Below, piece after piece: positions 16,122 through 25,600 of a DNA stretch of 64,000 nucleotides (position 1 is its first letter; every line of letters starts with the position of its first letter). The notes beneath the pieces were generated by a model. It did not search any database and had not been told where the DNA came from. It saw only the letters and a list, made by a program, of their open reading frames with translations. Source of the DNA: Sphingobium cyanobacteriorum (GTDB lineage: Bacteria; Pseudomonadota; Alphaproteobacteria; Sphingomonadales; Sphingomonadaceae); the NCBI RefSeq assembly GCF_030580935.1, contig NZ_JAUQOM010000002.1, positions 620,001 to 684,000 on the forward strand, read 5' to 3'. The translations under genes and the position numbers were made by a program.

Positions 16122-16934
16122 TCAGGCGCCAGCCGCCTCGGTCACGGCTTCCGGGGCCGGCTCGGTCGCGGCGGGGAGGGCGATCGGTCCCTTGCCCTGG
16201 CCGATCTGCGCCTCGAAAATGTCGCGCATCAACTGGAGCGAGAAGAGATGCGCGTAGATCAGCGGCAGCATGCCGTTCTGGTTGATCTTGCGCAGTTGGT
16301 CGCCGCGCAGGTCGCGCAGCTTTTCTTCATTGATCATGCGGAAGCCGCGATAGACGAAGGGCTGCTCGGCGATCGGCGTCTGGATCGACACTTCCCCGTC
16401 CATCAGCAGGTCCATTTCGCGCAGGTCACGCACGAACTGGCCGGTCCGTGCCGCCGCCTGCTCGAAATCCTCGCAGAATTTCAGCACGCCCTGGGTCAGG
16501 TCGCTGGGCTTGCCATCCTCGAACAGGGCCTGGCCTTCATCGAACGCGCCGATGGCGGGGCTGGTGGGGTCGAAGCAGAGCGAGAGTTCCTCGCTGTCGG
16601 GACGCAGCTTGGCCAGCATCCAGGGATAGCGGCGGACATAGGCCGGGACATAGGCGGGGCCGCGCAGCTTGCCTTCATCATCGACGAAGATGTTCACGCC
16701 TTCATTGAGGCCCATCAGCAGCAGCGGCACCGAATCGTCGCCGGACGAAAAGATGATCGGGGCGAAACGCTGGGCCGACACGAATTCGTCGATGGTCAGC
16801 GGGACCGCATGCTGGGTCGTCAGGAACGGGGCCGATTCGACCTGGCGCACCTTATAGTCGACATGGTCGACGCTGCTGAGCGGCAGCAGGTCATTGTAGA
16901 AGATCGGCAGGGTGTTGGCGGGCGCGCTGGCCAT
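16122..16934 (-). CDS. SapC-family protein
   Basis: 270 residues from ATG 16934; an in-frame GTG at 16946 is the alternative start. The segment FYNDLLPLSSVDHVDYKVR near the N-terminus and AYVRRYPWMLAKLRPDSEE in the middle are typical of SapC proteins. These were named from a Campylobacter S-layer locus but are widespread in sphingomonads and caulobacters without an S-layer gene nearby. There is no signal peptide. The C-terminus is Pro/Ala/Glu-rich. Function is unproven; links to cell-surface protein handling or peptidyl hydroxylation are suggestions only. Followed by the small-RNA locus. Confidence 0.8.
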   Translation of the reverse strand: MASAPANTLPIFYNDLLPLSSVDHVDYKVRQVESAPFLTTQHAVPLTIDEFVSAQRFAPIIFSSGDDSVPLLLMGLNEGVNIFVDDEGKLRGPAYVPAYVRRYPWMLAKLRPDSEELSLCFDPTSPAIGAFDEGQALFEDGKPSDLTQGVLKFCEDFEQAAARTGQFVRDLREMDLLMDGEVSIQTPIAEQPFVYRGFRMINEEKLRDLRGDQLRKINQNGMLPLIYAHLFSLQLMRDIFEAQIGQGKGPIALPAATEPAPEAVTEAAGA

Positions 16935-17052
16935 ATCCGGGTCCACTCTTGAAAATGCGCCGGCTTTTTACCTGCCGACGCTGGCTGAATATTGGTGCAT
17001 GGCGATACTGGCCTTGCCCGCGCTAGGCAATCGCTTTGTCGGCGATGCGCGC

Positions 17053-18492
17053 TCAGATTTCGTCCGGCAAGGGGATCAGCTTGCCGGGGTTGAACAGGCC
17101 GCGCGGATCGAACGCCGCCTTGATCGCGCACAGGGCGGCGATCCGCGCCGGGCTGGCCAGACGCCCCAGTTCCGCCCGCTTCATCTGGCCGATGCCATGT
17201 TCGGCCGAGATCGATCCGCCCGCCGCGACCACGGCGTCATGGACGAAGGCGTTGATCGCCTGCCCCTCCGCAGCGATCCAGGCCGGGCCGTCGCTGGTGC
17301 CCTTGGGCGCGCGGACATGGAAATGGACATTGCCGTCGCCCAGATGGCCGAAGGACGACGCCGTGGTGCCGGGAAAGCGCGCCTGCGCCGCCGCCGCCGC
17401 CTCGATCATGAAGGCGGGCATCTTCGCCACCGGCACGCTGATGTCATATTGCAGCGCCGGCCCCTGTGCCCGTTCGGATTCGGACAGCGATTCGCGGATG
17501 CGCCAGAAGGCGTCGGCCTGCGCCTCATTGGTCGCGATCGCGGCGTCGATCGCGATGCCGCGTTCGAACGCCTCTGCCAGCGCGCCTTCCAGCCGTTCGG
17601 CGGGGGATGGGTCGGACAGGTCGGCATGGTCGATCTCGACCAGCACATGCCAGGGCGTGCGCGTCTCGATCGGCGCGCGCGTGCCGGGGATATGGCCCAG
17701 GACGAAGCCCAATGTTTCGTCGGCCAGCACCTCGAACCCTTCGACGCTGTCGCCCAGCATGGTTTCCGTCAGCCGCAGCAGCGCCAGCGCGTCAGCCGGG
17801 GTCTGTACCCCGACCCAGCCGACCGCGCGCGCGGCGATGGCGGGCACCAGCCGCAACGCCGCCGCCGTGACGACACCCAGCGTCCCTTCCGCCCCGATCA
17901 GCAACTGCTTGATGTCGTAACCGCGATTGTCCTTCTTGAGCGCATCCAGCCCGTCGAAGATGCTGCCGTCGGGCAGCACCGCCTCGATCCCTTCCACCAG
18001 CGCGCGCATCGTGCCGTGGCGCAGCACCTGCGTACCCCCGGCATTGGTCGATACCAGGCCCCCGATCGTCGCGGACCCCTTGGCCCCCAGGCTCAGCGGG
18101 AAACGCCGCCCGGCGTCCTCCGCCGCATCATGCAGGACGCTCAGGATCACGCCCGCCTCGCACACCGCCAGATTGTCGTCCGCGCGCAGGCTGCGTATGC
18201 GGTTCATCCGCCGCAGCGACAGGATCAGCGCGGAGCCGTCCGCCGGCGGCGTCGCGCCGCCCACCATCGACGTATTGCCCCCCTGCGGCACCAGCGCGAT
18301 GTCCAGGTCGGCGGCCAGCGCCACGGTCGCTGCGACCTCCTGCGTGGAGGCGGGCGACAGGATCGCGGCGGCCGCGCCATGATAACGGTCACGCCAGTCG
18401 CTGGTCCAGGGGCGGACATCGTCCGGGTCGGTCGTCACCCCCTTAGGGCCGAGCAGGGCAATGAAGCGGTCGATATGCTGCTGTTCAATCAT
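17053..18492 (-). CDS. FAD-linked D-2-hydroxyacid dehydrogenase (GlcD/D2HGDH family)
   Basis: 479 residues, close to the family's usual length. The PP-loop FAD-binding region contains VPQGGNTSMVGGA (about 69-81) and LGAKGSATIGGLVSTNAGG. The C-terminal catalytic domain has FGHLGDGNVHFHV, whose histidines bind the metal, and SISAEHGIGQMKR. These are hallmarks of D-lactate, glycolate and D-2-hydroxyglutarate dehydrogenases. The last is the commonest single-subunit form, but substrate cannot be fixed by eye. The likely role is oxidation of a D-2-hydroxyacid, passing electrons to the respiratory chain. It is divergent from a small exported protein. Confidence 0.85.
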   Translation of the reverse strand: MIEQQHIDRFIALLGPKGVTTDPDDVRPWTSDWRDRYHGAAAAILSPASTQEVAATVALAADLDIALVPQGGNTSMVGGATPPADGSALILSLRRMNRIRSLRADDNLAVCEAGVILSVLHDAAEDAGRRFPLSLGAKGSATIGGLVSTNAGGTQVLRHGTMRALVEGIEAVLPDGSIFDGLDALKKDNRGYDIKQLLIGAEGTLGVVTAAALRLVPAIAARAVGWVGVQTPADALALLRLTETMLGDSVEGFEVLADETLGFVLGHIPGTRAPIETRTPWHVLVEIDHADLSDPSPAERLEGALAEAFERGIAIDAAIATNEAQADAFWRIRESLSESERAQGPALQYDISVPVAKMPAFMIEAAAAAQARFPGTTASSFGHLGDGNVHFHVRAPKGTSDGPAWIAAEGQAINAFVHDAVVAAGGSISAEHGIGQMKRAELGRLASPARIAALCAIKAAFDPRGLFNPGKLIPLPDEI

Positions 18493-18570
18493 GGGACGAT
18501 GCTATGCCCCGGAATTCATCGACGGTTCAACCATCTGACGATAGCGTGTCGATTCCAGAAGGGGTCCGCA

Positions 18571-19005
18571 TTGTTTCCATCCGTCCTGCTGCTGCTGATC
18601 GCGCCCGGCGCCGAGCCTGTGCAAATGGCGCAGTTGACGATTCAGCAGCGCATCATCATTCGCGTGCCCATGGCCAAAAAGGGCAGGGCGCCTGCGCGCG
18701 CAACGCCTGAAGCGCGGCAGGCATGGGATGAGAAGAAGGGGCCGCGCTGTGTCGCCCTGCGTTCGATTCGCGGGGCCAGCATCGTCGTTGCCAATGGCGT
18801 CGACCTGATCCTGGCCGACAATCACCGTTATCGCGCCCGTCTGGAAAAAGGGTGCGATTCCGATGGTTTCTATTCCGGCTTCTATGTCGAACCGGATGAT
18901 GACGGATCGCTCTGTTCGGGCCGGGACGAATTGCAGGCGCGCAGTGGCCTGAGTTGCGCGATCGACAGTTTCCGTCGCCTGATCCCGGTCGAGGATGAGG
19001 ATTGA
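18571..19005 (+). CDS. Small exported protein of unknown function (TTG start)
   Basis: 144 residues from TTG 18571, chosen because GAAGGGG lies 6-7 bases upstream and because it gives a clean signal sequence, FPSVLLLLIAPGAEPVQMAQ. The frame is open further upstream but overlaps the divergent gene. The mature part has QQRIIIRVP and a basic stretch, then CVALRSIRGASIVVANGVDL and YRARLEKGC, with four cysteines that may form disulfides in the periplasm. I do not recognise the family; similar short proteins are common as sphingomonad hypothetical genes. Confidence 0.65.
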   Translation: MFPSVLLLLIAPGAEPVQMAQLTIQQRIIIRVPMAKKGRAPARATPEARQAWDEKKGPRCVALRSIRGASIVVANGVDLILADNHRYRARLEKGCDSDGFYSGFYVEPDDDGSLCSGRDELQARSGLSCAIDSFRRLIPVEDED

Positions 19006-19126
19006 TCGGCATGCATGCGCCGCCAGTCATGCGAATTTCTTGACAAGCGGCCAATATTTCCGCAATGCGCGGCCGATTTCCGTCTTGCGGACGCGCAAGA
19101 CGGCTTCCTCCTGTCCGGACATTTGA

Positions 19127-20560
19127 ATGACTTTTGCCGATCTCGGCCTTTCCGACGAATTGCTCAGGGCCGTAACCGAATCCGGTTACGACACGCCGAC
19201 GCCGATCCAGGCGCAGGCGATCCCGTCTGTCCTGATGATGCGCGACATCATCGGCATTGCCCAGACGGGGACGGGCAAGACCGCCAGCTTCGTGCTGCCG
19301 ATGATCGACATCCTGGCCCATGGCCGCGCCCGCGCGCTGATGCCGCGCAGCCTGATCCTGGAGCCGACCCGCGAACTGGCCGCCCAGGTGGCGGAGAATT
19401 TCGAGAAATACGGCAAATATCACAAGCTCAACATGGCGCTGCTGATCGGCGGCGTGCAGATGGGCGATCAGCTCAAGGCCCTGGAAAAGGGCGTGGACGT
19501 GCTGATCGCGACGCCCGGCCGCCTGATGGACCTGTTCCAGCGCGGCAAGATCCTGCTCAACGGCTGTTCGATGCTGGTCATCGACGAAGCCGACCGGATG
19601 CTCGACATGGGCTTCATCCCGGATATCGAGGAAATCTGCACCAAGCTGCCGACGCAGCGCCAGACCCTGCTCTTTTCTGCGACCATGCCGCCGGTCATCA
19701 AGAAGCTGGCGGACAAATTCCTGTCCAATCCCAAGTCGATCGAGGTGGCGCGCCCCGCGACCGCCTCCACCAACATCGCCCAGCATCTGGTCAAGGTCGA
19801 TTCGCGCAAGAAGCGCGATGCCCTGTGCGACATGCTGCGGGTGGCCGACGTGACCAGCGCCGTCATCTTCTGCAACCGCAAGACGACCGTGCGCGATCTC
19901 AACAAGGCGCTGCAACGGCAGGGCTTCAAGTCGGGCGAGATTCATGGCGACATCGATCAGTCGTCGCGCATCGCCGAACTGGAGCGCTTCCGCGACGGCA
20001 CCGTCAATATCCTGGTTGCGTCCGATGTGGCTGCGCGCGGGCTGGACATCAAGGGCGTCAGCCATGTGTTCAACTTCGACGCGCCCTGGCACCCGGACGA
20101 TTATGTCCATCGCATCGGTCGCACTGGCCGCGCCGGGGCAACCGGCGTCGCCTTCACCTTCGTCACTGAATCCGATGCCGAGGCGATCGACAATATCCAG
20201 AAGCTGATCGGCACCAAGATTCCCTATGCGCCGTTGCCGGGCGGATCGACCCGCGATGCCGATGCGCCGCAGGATGAACCGCGCCCTGAAAAGCGGGCCG
20301 AGGCCCGGCCTGAAAGCCGTGACCGCAAGCCCGCCCGCCGCGAAGCCCCCGCGCGTGAGGAACGGCCCGGCGAGGAGCGCCAGACCGAAGCCCGCCCGGC
20401 CGATCGCGCCCGCGAGGAGCGCCCGCGTCAGGATCGCCCCCGCGACGACCGGCCCCGCGCGGCCCCGCCACCCCGCCGCCGCGATCCCGTGGATGAAGGC
20501 CCGGATGATGGCTGGAACGGCCCGGTTCCCCACTTCCTGTCGGTCGGTTTTGGTGAGTAA
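19127..20560 (+). CDS. DEAD-box RNA helicase, RhlE-type
   Basis: 477 residues. All helicase motifs are in order: the Q motif GYDTPTPIQAQAIP, AQTGTGKT (motif I), PTREL, TPGRL, VIDEADRM (DEAD), SAT, then VIFCNRKTTV, ASDVAARGLDI and HRIGRTGRAG. The core ends near residue 370. The last 100 residues are a low-complexity tail rich in Arg, Glu, Asp and Pro (repeats such as RPGEERQTEARPADRARE), probably an unstructured RNA-binding extension. It unwinds structured RNA in ribosome assembly or mRNA decay. A strong terminator follows about 90 bp downstream. Confidence 0.93.
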   Translation: MTFADLGLSDELLRAVTESGYDTPTPIQAQAIPSVLMMRDIIGIAQTGTGKTASFVLPMIDILAHGRARALMPRSLILEPTRELAAQVAENFEKYGKYHKLNMALLIGGVQMGDQLKALEKGVDVLIATPGRLMDLFQRGKILLNGCSMLVIDEADRMLDMGFIPDIEEICTKLPTQRQTLLFSATMPPVIKKLADKFLSNPKSIEVARPATASTNIAQHLVKVDSRKKRDALCDMLRVADVTSAVIFCNRKTTVRDLNKALQRQGFKSGEIHGDIDQSSRIAELERFRDGTVNILVASDVAARGLDIKGVSHVFNFDAPWHPDDYVHRIGRTGRAGATGVAFTFVTESDAEAIDNIQKLIGTKIPYAPLPGGSTRDADAPQDEPRPEKRAEARPESRDRKPARREAPAREERPGEERQTEARPADRAREERPRQDRPRDDRPRAAPPPRRRDPVDEGPDDGWNGPVPHFLSVGFGE

Positions 20561-20647
20561 TAACATACGCTAAAGCATCGTAGAGTATATTGAGGCATCG
20601 CAAATGAAGATGCTTGGCTCCCAATTTGAACTTGCCTCAAACTTATG

Positions 20648-20678
20648 AAAACGGGTGTGTCAGCGCCCGTTTTTTTTT
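20648..20678 (+). terminator. Intrinsic terminator of the helicase gene
   Basis: AAACGGG pairs with CCCGTTT around a short loop, and GT..GC pairs can extend the stem. A run of nine T residues (20670-20678) follows. It separates the helicase from the AT-rich gene that begins about 100 bp later. Confidence 0.85.
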
Positions 20679-20705
20679 AATATCGCCGACGGCATTAATT
20701 CTGTC

Positions 20706-20777
20706 ATGGATTATGAAGTGCCCATTATTTTGTTAAACAAACATGGATTGCAGAGCATGAAGGTAGATCATCTGTGA
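20706..20777 (+). CDS. 23-codon ORF overlapping the start of the AT-rich gene
   Basis: ATG 20706 opens MDYEVPIILLNKHGLQSMKV and stops at TGA 20775-20777. Its stop shares GTGA with the start codon of the large downstream gene, the arrangement seen in translational coupling. An in-frame second ATG at 20757 would give a 6-codon version with the better ribosome site. A perfect inverted repeat lies inside it. It could be a leader peptide, a truncated antitoxin-like gene or chance; no clear Shine-Dalgarno precedes ATG 20706. Confidence 0.35.
   Translation: MDYEVPIILLNKHGLQSMKVDHL
20729..20741. promoter_or_regulatory. Perfect inverted repeat TTTGTT-A-AACAAA upstream of AT-rich gene
   Basis: TTTGTT (20729-20734) and AACAAA (20736-20741) are exact inverted copies around one base, 33 bp before the GTG start of the AT-rich gene. 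It could be an operator for an incoming-gene regulator or a host silencer, but short AT-rich palindromes also arise by chance in such DNA. Confidence 0.3.
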
Positions 20778-21799
20778 CATTGATTGCACATTTGAAGGAT
20801 AACATGTTTGCTATATTCGTTTGTGATGCTTTAATCACCACTGATGCGGTAGTTCATCATGATGCATCTCTACCAGTTCATCCTCGCCCGAACGAGTTTG
20901 ATAGAGTTTATGATGTTGTTCCTAATGTATTGGGCATGGCTAGAAAAATATTTCCATTAACTGACAAAATATTTTTTGGATGGGCTGGAGATTACGATAA
21001 ATTTTATAGAAGCGTTCGAAAATTTTATGATTTATCTGAAAACGGAATTCATAGTTCAGAAAAAATAATTAGCTGGATAGATCAATGTGATTTTCCTGAC
21101 GATGGATGTTCTTGGTTTTTTGCATTTATTTGTTCGGAAGGAAATGGAATAATAAGTAAAAACTTTGAAATTGATATGACTTATAATAAAATAGGTTATT
21201 TTTCTGGAAGTGGAAAAAATGAATTTAAGAATTTAATTTCAAATTTTGATGAAGATAATGTTGTGGTGGCTGCGTTAAAGGCTGTAGCCTTAACATTGCT
21301 TCAACAGTCTCGTGACGGGTGGGGGTTGGACAAACAGTTTGGAGGTGCATTTGATATTGTATCATTTGAGCGGGATGGCCCAAAAGAGCTAGACAGGGTA
21401 TTATATGTCTTTAAATCCTGCTTCTCAGATTCTGAGAAAGCAAAGTATATCGAAAATATAACTGAGAAAGATGGTGTATACTTTAGAATTAATTTTCAGA
21501 ATTATATATATCACAGGGAAGGAAATTTTTATGTCGTGACTTGGTCGTGTGAACAAAATAGATACAATTATTGTATAAATAATATATTTATAAAATCTGA
21601 ATTTGAATTTTATCCGCCAGATAGGCCGGTACAGTTGGTTGTCGAAGTTATAACGAATGAAGAAAATGGGGAAACTTTTATTCATTTTCCAGATGAAAAT
21701 AAATACAAGGTGATTTTTAATGGGGATGAAATAGAAAGAATAACAGAAGATGAAATTGAAGATTCTATTTTTCAATTAATTAAAGAATCTTTCTGTTGA
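20774..21799 (+). CDS. AT-rich orphan with HslV/proteasome-like Ntn-hydrolase domain
   Basis: 341 residues from GTG 20774. If Met1 is removed, Thr2 becomes residue 1 and Asp18 becomes residue 17, the same Thr1/Asp17 spacing as HslV. Further landmarks follow in the family order: ARKIFPLTDKIFFGWAGDYD (residues 56-75; the Lys at 58 would match the catalytic Lys33), FSGSG (143-147, the GSG loop), a helix around 163-180 and GGAFDIVSF (190-198). About 140 residues of unknown, Asp/Glu/Tyr/Asn-rich sequence follow. Base composition is about one third G+C against roughly two thirds around it (21541-21600 has 12 G/C in 60), so it was acquired recently. No unfoldase partner is adjacent. Function unknown; the alignment is by eye. 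Confidence 0.6.
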   Translation: MTLIAHLKDNMFAIFVCDALITTDAVVHHDASLPVHPRPNEFDRVYDVVPNVLGMARKIFPLTDKIFFGWAGDYDKFYRSVRKFYDLSENGIHSSEKIISWIDQCDFPDDGCSWFFAFICSEGNGIISKNFEIDMTYNKIGYFSGSGKNEFKNLISNFDEDNVVVAALKAVALTLLQQSRDGWGLDKQFGGAFDIVSFERDGPKELDRVLYVFKSCFSDSEKAKYIENITEKDGVYFRINFQNYIYHREGNFYVVTWSCEQNRYNYCINNIFIKSEFEFYPPDRPVQLVVEVITNEENGETFIHFPDENKYKVIFNGDEIERITEDEIEDSIFQLIKESFC

Positions 21800-21813
21800 T
21801 TGTGATTATTCTT

Positions 21814-22509
21814 CTACAACAATCCCTTTGCCCGCAAGCTCACATGCCCCTGCGCGCCGATGATGATATGATCATGCACGGCGATGCCCAGCCGCTTGCC
21901 CGCATCGATGATCTGTCGTGTCACCTCTATGTCCTGACGGCTGGGTTCGGGTGATCCGCTGGGATGATTGTGGACCAGGATCAGCGCGGCCGACCCGAAA
22001 TCGATCGCGCGCTTTATGACTTCCCGCACATAGATGGCGGCCTGATCGATCGATCCGTCGCCCATATGATCGTCGCGGATCAGCATGTTGCGGCTGTTGA
22101 GATGCAGCACCCGCACCCGTTCCACCCCTAGAAACGCCATGTCCGCGCGCAGATAGTCGAGCAGCGCCTGCCAGCTTGCCAGCACCGGCCGCGCCTCCAC
22201 CGCGTTGCGCAGCATCCGCAGCGTCGTCGCCTGGACGATCTTGATCGCGGCGACGCTGGTGTCGCCCATGCCGGGCACGCGGGCGATCGCCTGCCAGTCC
22301 GCGCTCATCAGCCCGCCGATCCCGCCGAAGGTGCGCAGCAGTTCCTTGGCCAGCGGCTTGGTGTCGCGGCGGGGGATGGCCAGCGCCAGCAGATATTCGA
22401 TCAGTTCATGATCGTGCAGCGCCTCGCCGCCCGCCTCGCACAGTTTCTGCCGCAGCCGGGCGCGATGGCCCGCGCCGTCCTGCGTGCTTTTCGCATCCCC
22501 TTCGGCCAA
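21814..22509 (-). CDS. radC: RadC-family JAMM protein
   Basis: 231 residues from TTG 22509, which has GGGGGAG upstream. An N-terminal helix-hairpin-helix-like segment (IARVPGMGDTSVAAIKIV) precedes the MPN/JAMM domain. Its metal motif HNHPSGSPEPSRQD is the complete H-x-H-x7-S-x2-D pattern, followed by GIAVHDHIIIG. Despite its historical name the protein has no proven role in recombinational repair; a metal-dependent hydrolase activity is likely. RadC genes often sit at integration hot spots, and here one directly borders the AT-rich foreign gene (14 bp gap, convergent). Confidence 0.9.
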   Translation of the reverse strand: MAEGDAKSTQDGAGHRARLRQKLCEAGGEALHDHELIEYLLALAIPRRDTKPLAKELLRTFGGIGGLMSADWQAIARVPGMGDTSVAAIKIVQATTLRMLRNAVEARPVLASWQALLDYLRADMAFLGVERVRVLHLNSRNMLIRDDHMGDGSIDQAAIYVREVIKRAIDFGSAALILVHNHPSGSPEPSRQDIEVTRQIIDAGKRLGIAVHDHIIIGAQGHVSLRAKGLL

Positions 22510-22643
22510 AATCGCTCCCCCGGTGGCAGTCGGGCGACGCTATGCGTTGCGGAATCGCGGGGCAAGGATATTTAAGGGAGGACAGACGTTATGGTCCCGT
22601 TACGGACCATCAGCGTCTCAGCAATCCGGGGTTGGCGATAGGC

Positions 22644-25600
22644 ATGGAAGAACAGGACGGCGAAGGCAGGGTTCGCCGGGCATGGCTGCGCTGGCTGGGC
22701 GTTGGTACAGGGTCGCTGGCGCTGGTGCTTGTCGCGCTATGGACGCAGCGCGCGCCGATTGCCGAGAATTTCGTCAGCCGGGAACTGAACCGGCGTGGGG
22801 TGCAGGCCAATTATGACCTGATCGATGTGGGGCTGCGCACCCAGCGGATCGAAAATATCGTGCTGGGCGATCCCGCCCGGCCGGACCTGACCGCGCGCTG
22901 GGTGGAGGTCGACATCGCCTTTGTCGGACTGACGCCGCAGGTGGCGGCGGTGCGGGCGGGCGGGGTGCGGCTGCGCGGCAGTTACCATGACGGCGTGCTG
23001 CGCCTGGGCGAACTGGACAAGTTTCGCGATCCCGATTCGACCGCACCGTTCAGCCTGCCCGACATCCTCCTGTCGCTGGCGGATGCGCGCATGACGCTCG
23101 ACACCGATGCCGGCCGCGTCGGGATGCAGATCGATGGCAGCGGCAATGTCCGGTCCGGTTTCCGGGGGCAGGTCGCCGCCGCCATGCCCCGCGCCGCGCT
23201 GCCCGGTTGCGGGCTGACGATGGCGCGGGCGATGGTCGCCATCGCCATGCAGCAGGGCCAGCCGCATCTGAGCGGCCCGATCAGCGCCGATGCGATCGCC
23301 TGCCGCGATGCCGGTGCGGCGATCGCGAAACCGGCGGCCATCGTCGACCTGACGCTGGGCAAGGCGTTCGATCGCTGGACCGGCCATGTCGACCTGACGG
23401 GGCAGGCATTGAAGGGCGCCGGGCTGGTGCTGGCGTCGCCCGACGGCCGGATCGATTTCGACGGCACGGCCGACCGGACCGGCGGCCGGATCAGGCTGGG
23501 CGCGAAGGCGCTGACCGGGCAGGGGGTGCTGTTGCGCGACGCGGCGCTGACCGGCGACTGGCTGGTGGCCGGGGATGGAAACAGCCTGACGGGGCAGATC
23601 GCCGGGCAGGATCTGCACCTGGCCGGGCGCGACCCGCTTGGTCCGCTGCGTGCCGCGACCGCGGGCACCCCGGTCGGGCCGCTGGCGGCGAAGCTGGCCG
23701 ATGCGGTGCAACAGGCGGGCGCACGCAACCGGCTGCATACCGGCTTCGCCCTGGTGCAGAAGGGCGCTGGCGGCAGCCTGGTCGTGACCGATGGCGCGCT
23801 CGATGCAGGCAGCGGCGCGCGGATCGGCCTGGGCCAGGACAGTCGCGTCACGCTGGCGTGGCCGGGCCGGGCGGGAGGGGTGGACTGGGCGCTCGACGGC
23901 GCGCTGACCAGCGCAGGCGGCGGCCTGCCCAGGGCGGCGCTCAAACTGGCGCGGCGGCCGGGCGGCGGCTTTGGCGGGCAGTTGTTCGTCGATCCCTATG
24001 CGACGCGCGACGCGCGACTGGCGCTCGATACGGTGCGCTTCTCGGCGGATCGCGACGGCACGACCCGATTTGCGACGACGGCGCTGCGGCTCGACGGGCC
24101 GTTGCCCGACGGCCATCTGCGCGGCCTCAGCCTGCCGGTCGAAGGGCGGATCGCGGCCAATGGCGCGATCGCGATCAATCCGGGTTGCGTGCCGCTGTCG
24201 CTGGTGGAGGCGCGCTACGGCAATTTCGCGCTGGGCAGGACGCGGCAGACGCTCTGCCCGGTCGGCGCTGGCGGGATGGTCGCCACCGGGCCGGGCGGGG
24301 TCAGCGGCGGCGCGCTGATCCGCAACCTGGCGCTTGATGGCCGCAGCGGCGACAGCCCGATGCGCCTGACCGCCGATCAGGCGCGGCTGGTGCTGGGCCG
24401 GACCGGCTTTGCCATGCGCAACGCCGCGCTGGCGATCGGCCCGCAGGACGCGCTGGTTCGCCTGACCGCCGCCACGCTGGACGGGGCTATGCGTGGCGAT
24501 GGCTTTGGCGGCACGCTGAACGGCGCGGGCGGGCAGATCGGCACGGTGCCGTTGATCGTGGAGCAGGGCGCGGGCGACTGGCGCTTTGCCGGGGGCGCGC
24601 TGGCGCTCAAGGCGGCGATGACGGTGCGCGATTCGCAAAGCCCGCCGCGCTTCAACCCGCTCACCGCGCCGGACTTCGCCCTGACCTTGAAGGATGGCCG
24701 CATCGCCGCCACCGGCACGCTGACCGCCCCGCGCGGCGGCGCGGCGGTGGCGACGCTCGCCATCGGCCATGCGCTGGGCAGCGGGAAGGGGCATGCCGAC
24801 CTGATCGTGCCCGGCCTGGCCTTCAACGCCGGTCTGCAGCCCGAAGATATCACCCCGCTGGCGCTGGGCGTGGTCGCCAATGTGAACGCCAGGGTCACGG
24901 GGCAGGGGCGGATAGACTGGACGGGGGCGGCCGTCACCTCGACCGGCACCTTCCGCACCGACAATGCCAATCTGGCTGCTGCCTTCGGCCCGGTCGAAGG
25001 GCTGTCGGGCGAAATCCGCTTCACCGACCTGATCGGCATGATTACCGCGCCGGGGCAGGAAGTGACGATCCGATCGGTCAATCCGGGTGTCGAAGTGCAT
25101 GACGGCAAAGTGCGCTACCGGCTGGAGGCCGGGCAGAAGGTGCGGATTGAGGGCGGCGGCTGGCCCTTTTCCGGCGGGGAACTGGTGCTGCTGCCCACCA
25201 CCATGGATTTTTCCGCGGATGTCGATCGCTACCTGACCTTCCGTGTCATCGGGCTGGACGCGGGCGCCTTCATCCAGGCGATGGAACTGGACAATATCTC
25301 GGCCACCGGCACGTTCGACGGGATCATGCCCCTGATCTTCAATTCGCAGGGCGGGCGGATCGCGGGCGGGGTGCTGGTCGCGCGGCAGCAGGGGATGCCG
25401 CCGCTCATCATGCCCGAAGGGGTGCTGCCCTCCATTCCCTGCGACTCCGGTCGTCAGTCGGGCGTGCTCTCCTATGTCGGCCCGGTATCGAACGAACAAC
25501 TCGGCACGATGGGGCGCATGGCCTTCGACGCGCTCAAGAATCTGCAATATAAATGCCTGACCATATTGATGGATGGCGCGCTGGACGGTGAAATGGTCAC

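Noticed and set aside
16912-18495. Plus-strand frame continuing upstream of the small exported protein
   Set aside because: It lies antisense to the FAD-linked dehydrogenase. The real gene is defined by TTG 18571 with a ribosome site and a signal peptide.
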